Source: CAYSPT01 sp964432985
GTDB lineage: Bacteria; Muiribacteriota; CAYSPT01
NCBI GenBank assembly: GCA_964432985.1
Contig: CAYSPT010000070.1
Coordinates: 1-25,789, forward strand
DNA length: 25,789 nucleotides
Reading direction: 5' to 3'
Shown: positions 22,512 to 25,789 of the stretch, one piece after another
How the letters are laid out: each line of letters begins with the position of its first letter
Numbering within the stretch: the first letter of the stretch is position 1
Translations under genes and position numbers: made by a program
The notes under the pieces: generated by a model
The model's database searches: none
The model's input: the letters and a program-made list of their open reading frames with translations, nothing else
What the model was told of the DNA's origin: nothing

Positions 22512-23651
22512 ATGGATTTCCTGTTGACTGAAGAGCAGCGGATGTTGAAGGACATGGTGGAGGATTTCGGCCGGGAGCAGATCAAGCCGGTGGCCGGGGA
22601 GCACGACCAGAACTCCACTTTTCCACACGAGATAGTCCAGCAGGCTGGTGAACTTGGGCTCATGGGGGTGGCGTATCCGCCCGAGTACGACGGATCAGGC
22701 ATGGATTTCGTCTCGTACATGCTGGCCATCGAAGGTATTTCACGGTATTGTGCCGCCACCGGGGTGATTGTCTCCGCCCACTCGTCGTTGTGCATCGATC
22801 CCATCTTCAGATTCGGCACCGAGGAACAGAAGAACAAGTATATGCCGCCGCTGTGCCGCGGCGAACAGCTCGGCTGCCTGTGCCTGACGGAACCAAACGC
22901 CGGGTCCGATGCCGGCGCCGTTACGACCACCGCCAGGCTGGAAGGTGACAAATGGGTTCTGAACGGAACCAAGCAGTTCGTTACCAATGGCGGCCAGGCG
23001 GCGGTGGCGGTAGTGATAGCTCTTACCAAGCCCGAGGCCGGCTCCAAGGGGTTATCGGCGTTCATCGTGGAGAAAGACACCCCCGGTTACACTATCGGTC
23101 ATGAAGAGAAAAAGCTCGGCATCAAGGCTTCTTCCACCACCCAGATAATCCTGGAGGACTGCGCCATCCCGAAAGAGAATCTCCTGGGAGAAGAGAATAA
23201 GGGATTCAAGGTCGCGCTGGCCACTTTGGATGGGGGACGGCTCGGTATCGCCGCCCAGGCGCTGGGAATCGCCCGGGCGTCAATCGAGGATGCGGTGGCT
23301 TACTCCAAGGACCGGGTCCAATTCGGTAAAGCCATCGCCGAGTTCCAGGGTATCCAGTGGATGCTGGCCGACATGGCCACCGAATGCCAGGCAGCGTGGC
23401 TCCTGACCTATTATGCATCGTTGATGAAAGACAAGGGGCTCAGGTACTCACGCGAAGCGGCCATGGCCAAGCTCAAGGCCTCAGAGGTATCGGAGATGTG
23501 CGCCACCAACGCTGTGCAGATTCACGGCGGTTACGGGTACACCAAGGAGTACAACCCGGAGCGGTACTTCCGGGATTCCAAAATCACGCAGATTTACGAG
23601 GGCACCAGCGAGATTCAGCGAATGGTGATCGCCTCCTGGCTACTTAAGTAG
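22512..23651 (+). CDS. Short-chain (butyryl-CoA-type) acyl-CoA dehydrogenase
   Basis: This 379-residue dehydrogenase matches the usual length of butyryl-CoA dehydrogenases. Motifs are M-D-F-L-L-T-E-E-Q, L-T-E-P-N-A-G-S-D-A, F-V-T-N-G, L-D-G-G-R-L-G-I-A-A-Q-A-L-G, H-G-G-Y-G-Y and I-Y-E-G-T-S-E-I-Q-R, with Glu363 as the catalytic base. A good GGAAGGAG site precedes the ATG. No etfAB genes accompany it, so electron transfer must rely on flavoproteins encoded elsewhere. Its neighbours (crotonase, IcmF) suggest butyryl- or isobutyryl-derived substrates. Confidence 0.9.
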   Translation: MDFLLTEEQRMLKDMVEDFGREQIKPVAGEHDQNSTFPHEIVQQAGELGLMGVAYPPEYDGSGMDFVSYMLAIEGISRYCAATGVIVSAHSSLCIDPIFRFGTEEQKNKYMPPLCRGEQLGCLCLTEPNAGSDAGAVTTTARLEGDKWVLNGTKQFVTNGGQAAVAVVIALTKPEAGSKGLSAFIVEKDTPGYTIGHEEKKLGIKASSTTQIILEDCAIPKENLLGEENKGFKVALATLDGGRLGIAAQALGIARASIEDAVAYSKDRVQFGKAIAEFQGIQWMLADMATECQAAWLLTYYASLMKDKGLRYSREAAMAKLKASEVSEMCATNAVQIHGGYGYTKEYNPERYFRDSKITQIYEGTSEIQRMVIASWLLK

Positions 23652-23746
23652 ATGGATTGCCCGGTCAAGCAACCCATCTACCCCTTTAGTGGGTATAGAA
23701 AGTAAGAATGGATTGCCCGGTCAAGGCCTCGGTCAAGCTGGGCAAT
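23650..23746 (+). repeat. Two REP-like copies of ATGGATTGCCCGGTCAAG
   Basis: The 18-mer occurs at 23652-23669 and 23708-23725. The first forms a stem with its flank (AGATGGATTG with CAACCCATCT, 9 of 10 pairs) that overlaps the stop codon of the dehydrogenase. The second pairs ATTGCCC (23712-23718) with GGGCAAT (23740-23746). The same ATTGCCC/GGGCAAT arms occur at 7184-7206. Confidence 0.7.
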
Positions 23747-23787
23747 GACAGGTGATGGGCGTACCAGCACAAATGGAGTGTGATTAA

Positions 23788-25789
23788 ATGAGAAAAATGC
23801 GGGTTGTAACCGCCACGGCGTTGTTTGACGGGCACGACGTGTCGGTCAACATCTTCCGGCGTCTGCTTCAGAAAAAGGGACTGGAAGTCATCCACCTGGG
23901 TCACAGCCGGTCGGTCAGGGAACTGGTGACAGCCGCGGTTGAGGAAGACGCCGACGCGGTGCTGGTCAGCTCATACCAGGGGGGGCACAACGAGTACTTC
24001 CGGTTCCTGCTGGACCTGCTCAGGGAAAACGGCGCGCCCGACGTGCTCGTTTTCGGCGGCGGCGGCGGTGTCATCCTGCCCTCGGAAATAGATGAGCTTG
24101 AACAATACGGCGTAGAGAGAATCTATCACGCCGATGTAGGCAAGAAGCTGGGTATTTCGGGAATTGCCGACGACATCATCGCCCGGATCGGAGAAAAGAT
24201 GACGTCACGCGGTAATGGAACCGCTGCCTGGCCCGAGCCCGATTTCAAACCCGGGGACCTGAATCCCGGTAACAAGCGCCTTCTCGGTACGCTTATCTCG
24301 GCTGCGGAAATCTGCTTGACCCCAACGGAAATCTGCTTGACCCCAACGGAAACCTGCTGGACCCCAACGGAAACCTGCTTGACCCCAACGGAAACCTGCG
24401 CCGGGGAGAGCAAACGGCCGCGTTGTTTCACCAGTATCGAAAAGAAAGCCGCCGGCGAAACCGCCTCGGTCATCGTGGGTATCACCGGTACCGGCGGCAG
24501 CGGCAAAAGCTCGCTTATCGACGAACTGATCAACAGGTTTCTGAAAGTGTCACCGGACGTGACGGTGGGAATACTGGCGGTAGACCCCTCGAAGACCACC
24601 TCCGGTGGAGCGCTCCTGGGGGACCGGATTCGCATGAACAGTCTGGGTGACGAGCGGGTCTACATGAGGAGCTTTGCCACCCGCGAGAGCGATTCTGAGC
24701 TCAGCCCGGCGCTTCCGGATTCTATAAACGTGCTCAAGGCCGCCGGATTCGACATCATCATCGTGGAGACCAGCGGTATCGGGCAGGGTGCCGCCAGCGT
24801 GACGAAAATCTGCGACCACTCCATCTACGTCATGACCAGCGAGTATGGGGCCCCGTCCCAGTTGGACAAGATCAACATGCTGGATCTGGCCGATTCCATC
24901 ATCATCAACAAGTGCGATAAAACCGGGGCGGAAGATGCTCTTAGAGAGGTGATCCTCCACCGGGTCAAGGACCGGGGGATCAAGGTCAATCCCCGCAAGA
25001 AGCGGTCGTTGTTCGAGCTCGATATCCCCGTGTACGCCACCAATGCCAGCCAGTTCAACAACCAGGGTGTCAACGCGTTTTTCACCGACATTCTCACCAG
25101 CGTCTCCAAAGCGGGAGTTGATTTTTCGGTGGACGAAGAGACCCTCGCACTGCTGCCCACGGAGGGACACAAGGATTTCTCCGGGCTTCACCGGCAGCAC
25201 AGCACCTACCTGGCGGAGATAGCGGACACTGTCAAGAGTTATCATGACCGGGCGGAGAAAGAAGCAGCCACCGCCGAGACCTGTTACTCGCTTAAGAACG
25301 CCTGGCAGGCAGTCCTTTCGGAATCGGACAGTGATCCGGTTACCGGCAGCAAGATGGATGAAGTGTACAATCGATACTGGAGCCGTTTGAGCAGTGAAAC
25401 CCAGAAGCTCATCCAGGAATGGACCCGGCTTCGTGACGCCTACCGGCAGGAGCAGGTGAGCTACACCGTCAGGGGAAAAGAGATACGGGTGGACACCGCG
25501 TTGGAATCCCTGTCGGGTACGATGATTCCCAAGGTGTCCGTCCCGCAGTACCGCTCGTGGGGGGACCTGGTGAAGTTTTTCTACAAGGAGAACATGCCCG
25601 GGTACTTCCCGTTCACCGCCGGGGTGTTCCCGTTCAAACGCACCTTTGAGGACCCCAAACGGCAGTTCGCCGGTGAAGGACCTCCGGAAAAGACCAATAA
25701 GCGGTTTCACTACCTGTGCCGCAACGACGACACGGCTCGCTTGAGCGTGGCGTTTGACGGATTGACGCTTTACGGGCAGGACCCGGACG
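23788..25789 (+). CDS. icmF: IcmF: fused B12-binding, G-protein and acyl-CoA mutase (3' truncated)
   Basis: The frame is open from the ATG at 23788 (GGAG site upstream) to the end of the window: 667 codons of a protein normally about 1,090 long. Residues ~1-140 are a B12-binding domain with D-G-H-D (His16 would ligate cobalt), S-S-Y-Q-G-G and a glycine run. Residues ~225-480 are a MeaB-like GTPase chaperone with P-loop G-I-T-G-T-G-G-S-G-K-S-S (231-242), V-D-P-S-K and I-I-N-K-C-D-K. From ~555 the mutase begins, with G-V-F-P-F-K-R (612-618) and F-A-G-E-G. Phe in this segment, where methylmalonyl-CoA mutases have Tyr, favours isobutyryl/butyryl-CoA or isovaleryl/pivalyl-CoA isomerisation. The second substrate residue lies outside the window. 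A heptad repeat is inserted between the first two domains. Confidence 0.92.
   Translation, partial: MRKMRVVTATALFDGHDVSVNIFRRLLQKKGLEVIHLGHSRSVRELVTAAVEEDADAVLVSSYQGGHNEYFRFLLDLLRENGAPDVLVFGGGGGVILPSEIDELEQYGVERIYHADVGKKLGISGIADDIIARIGEKMTSRGNGTAAWPEPDFKPGDLNPGNKRLLGTLISAAEICLTPTEICLTPTETCWTPTETCLTPTETCAGESKRPRCFTSIEKKAAGETASVIVGITGTGGSGKSSLIDELINRFLKVSPDVTVGILAVDPSKTTSGGALLGDRIRMNSLGDERVYMRSFATRESDSELSPALPDSINVLKAAGFDIIIVETSGIGQGAASVTKICDHSIYVMTSEYGAPSQLDKINMLDLADSIIINKCDKTGAEDALREVILHRVKDRGIKVNPRKKRSLFELDIPVYATNASQFNNQGVNAFFTDILTSVSKAGVDFSVDEETLALLPTEGHKDFSGLHRQHSTYLAEIADTVKSYHDRAEKEAATAETCYSLKNAWQAVLSESDSDPVTGSKMDEVYNRYWSRLSSETQKLIQEWTRLRDAYRQEQVSYTVRGKEIRVDTALESLSGTMIPKVSVPQYRSWGDLVKFFYKENMPGYFPFTAGVFPFKRTFEDPKRQFAGEGPPEKTNKRFHYLCRNDDTARLSVAFDGLTLYGQDPD
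24307..24399 (+). repeat. 21-bp in-frame repeat in icmF (E-(I/T)-C-(L/W)-T-P-T heptads)
   Basis: Four full units (24307-24327, 24328-24348, 24349-24369, 24370-24390) and a 9-base partial unit encode residues 174-204. They lie between the B12-binding and GTPase domains. Units 1 and 2 are identical; 3 and 4 differ at one or two bases. Confidence 0.93.

Noticed and set aside
1..25789. tRNA, rRNA, CRISPR arrays, transposase genes or phage genes
   Set aside because: None were seen on either strand; the tandem repeats have no spacer structure and most lie within genes.

Overview
This window comes from a bacterial chromosome of moderate-to-high GC content. It is probably Gram-negative: there is a lipoprotein signal, a CHASE2 receptor with a periplasmic domain, and a sigma-54 enhancer-binding regulator. 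The phylum cannot be fixed from the sequence. Most of the window is an acyl-CoA catabolism island. It holds two biotin-dependent acyl-CoA carboxylases (propionyl-CoA-type and 3-methylcrotonyl-CoA-type), three acyl-CoA dehydrogenases, two crotonase-family hydratases, a 3-hydroxyacyl-CoA dehydrogenase, an SCP2-type thiolase and the start of the fused B12 mutase IcmF. Together these suggest oxidation of branched-chain amino acids (leucine, valine) and short-chain fatty acids to acetyl-CoA and propionyl-CoA or succinyl-CoA.

Layout. Bases 1-3124 hold an envelope and signalling group: the end of a TolB-like propeller protein, a FecR-domain lipoprotein, and a CHASE2-SpoIIE phosphatase broken by a 100-N assembly gap inside a 21-bp tandem repeat. 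Bases 3140-7065 hold a promoter with a palindrome, then carboxyltransferase, biotin carboxylase and biotin carrier genes (propionyl-CoA carboxylase type). Bases 7244-13720 hold 3-hydroxyacyl-CoA dehydrogenase, thiolase, acyl-CoA dehydrogenase, methylcrotonyl-CoA carboxylase beta subunit and a zinc-ribbon membrane protein. Bases 13845-17021 form a non-metabolic insert: an FHA protein, a small Ala/Gly-rich protein read leftward from a putative sigma-54 promoter, a sigma-54 response regulator, and a secreted protein made of four ~43-residue repeats. Bases 17346-21359 hold a LiuC-like hydratase, biotin carboxylase, biotin carrier and acyl-CoA dehydrogenase. Bases 21603-25789 hold a crotonase, a butyryl-CoA-dehydrogenase-like gene and icmF, which runs off the end.

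How the genes work together. An acyl-CoA dehydrogenase would make methylcrotonyl-CoA. MccB (11112) with the biotin carboxylase at 18131 and the carrier at 19648 would carboxylate it, and the LiuC-like hydratase would hydrate the product. IcmF would interconvert isobutyryl-CoA and butyryl-CoA (or a related pair), feeding beta-oxidation through the crotonase, HADH and thiolase. Propionyl-CoA would be carboxylated by the first carboxylase.

The most notable non-gene signals are these. (i) 21-bp, frame-preserving tandem repeats lie inside three unrelated genes at domain boundaries. (ii) A putative sigma-54 promoter with an upstream palindrome drives a small unknown protein next to an enhancer-binding regulator. 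(iii) A dispersed intergenic element family lies ahead of metabolic genes. (iv) A 186-bp terminal-inverted-repeat element separates two operon segments. (v) REP-like hairpins with CTTGA/TCAAG cores recur, one flanked by a duplicated ribosome binding site.
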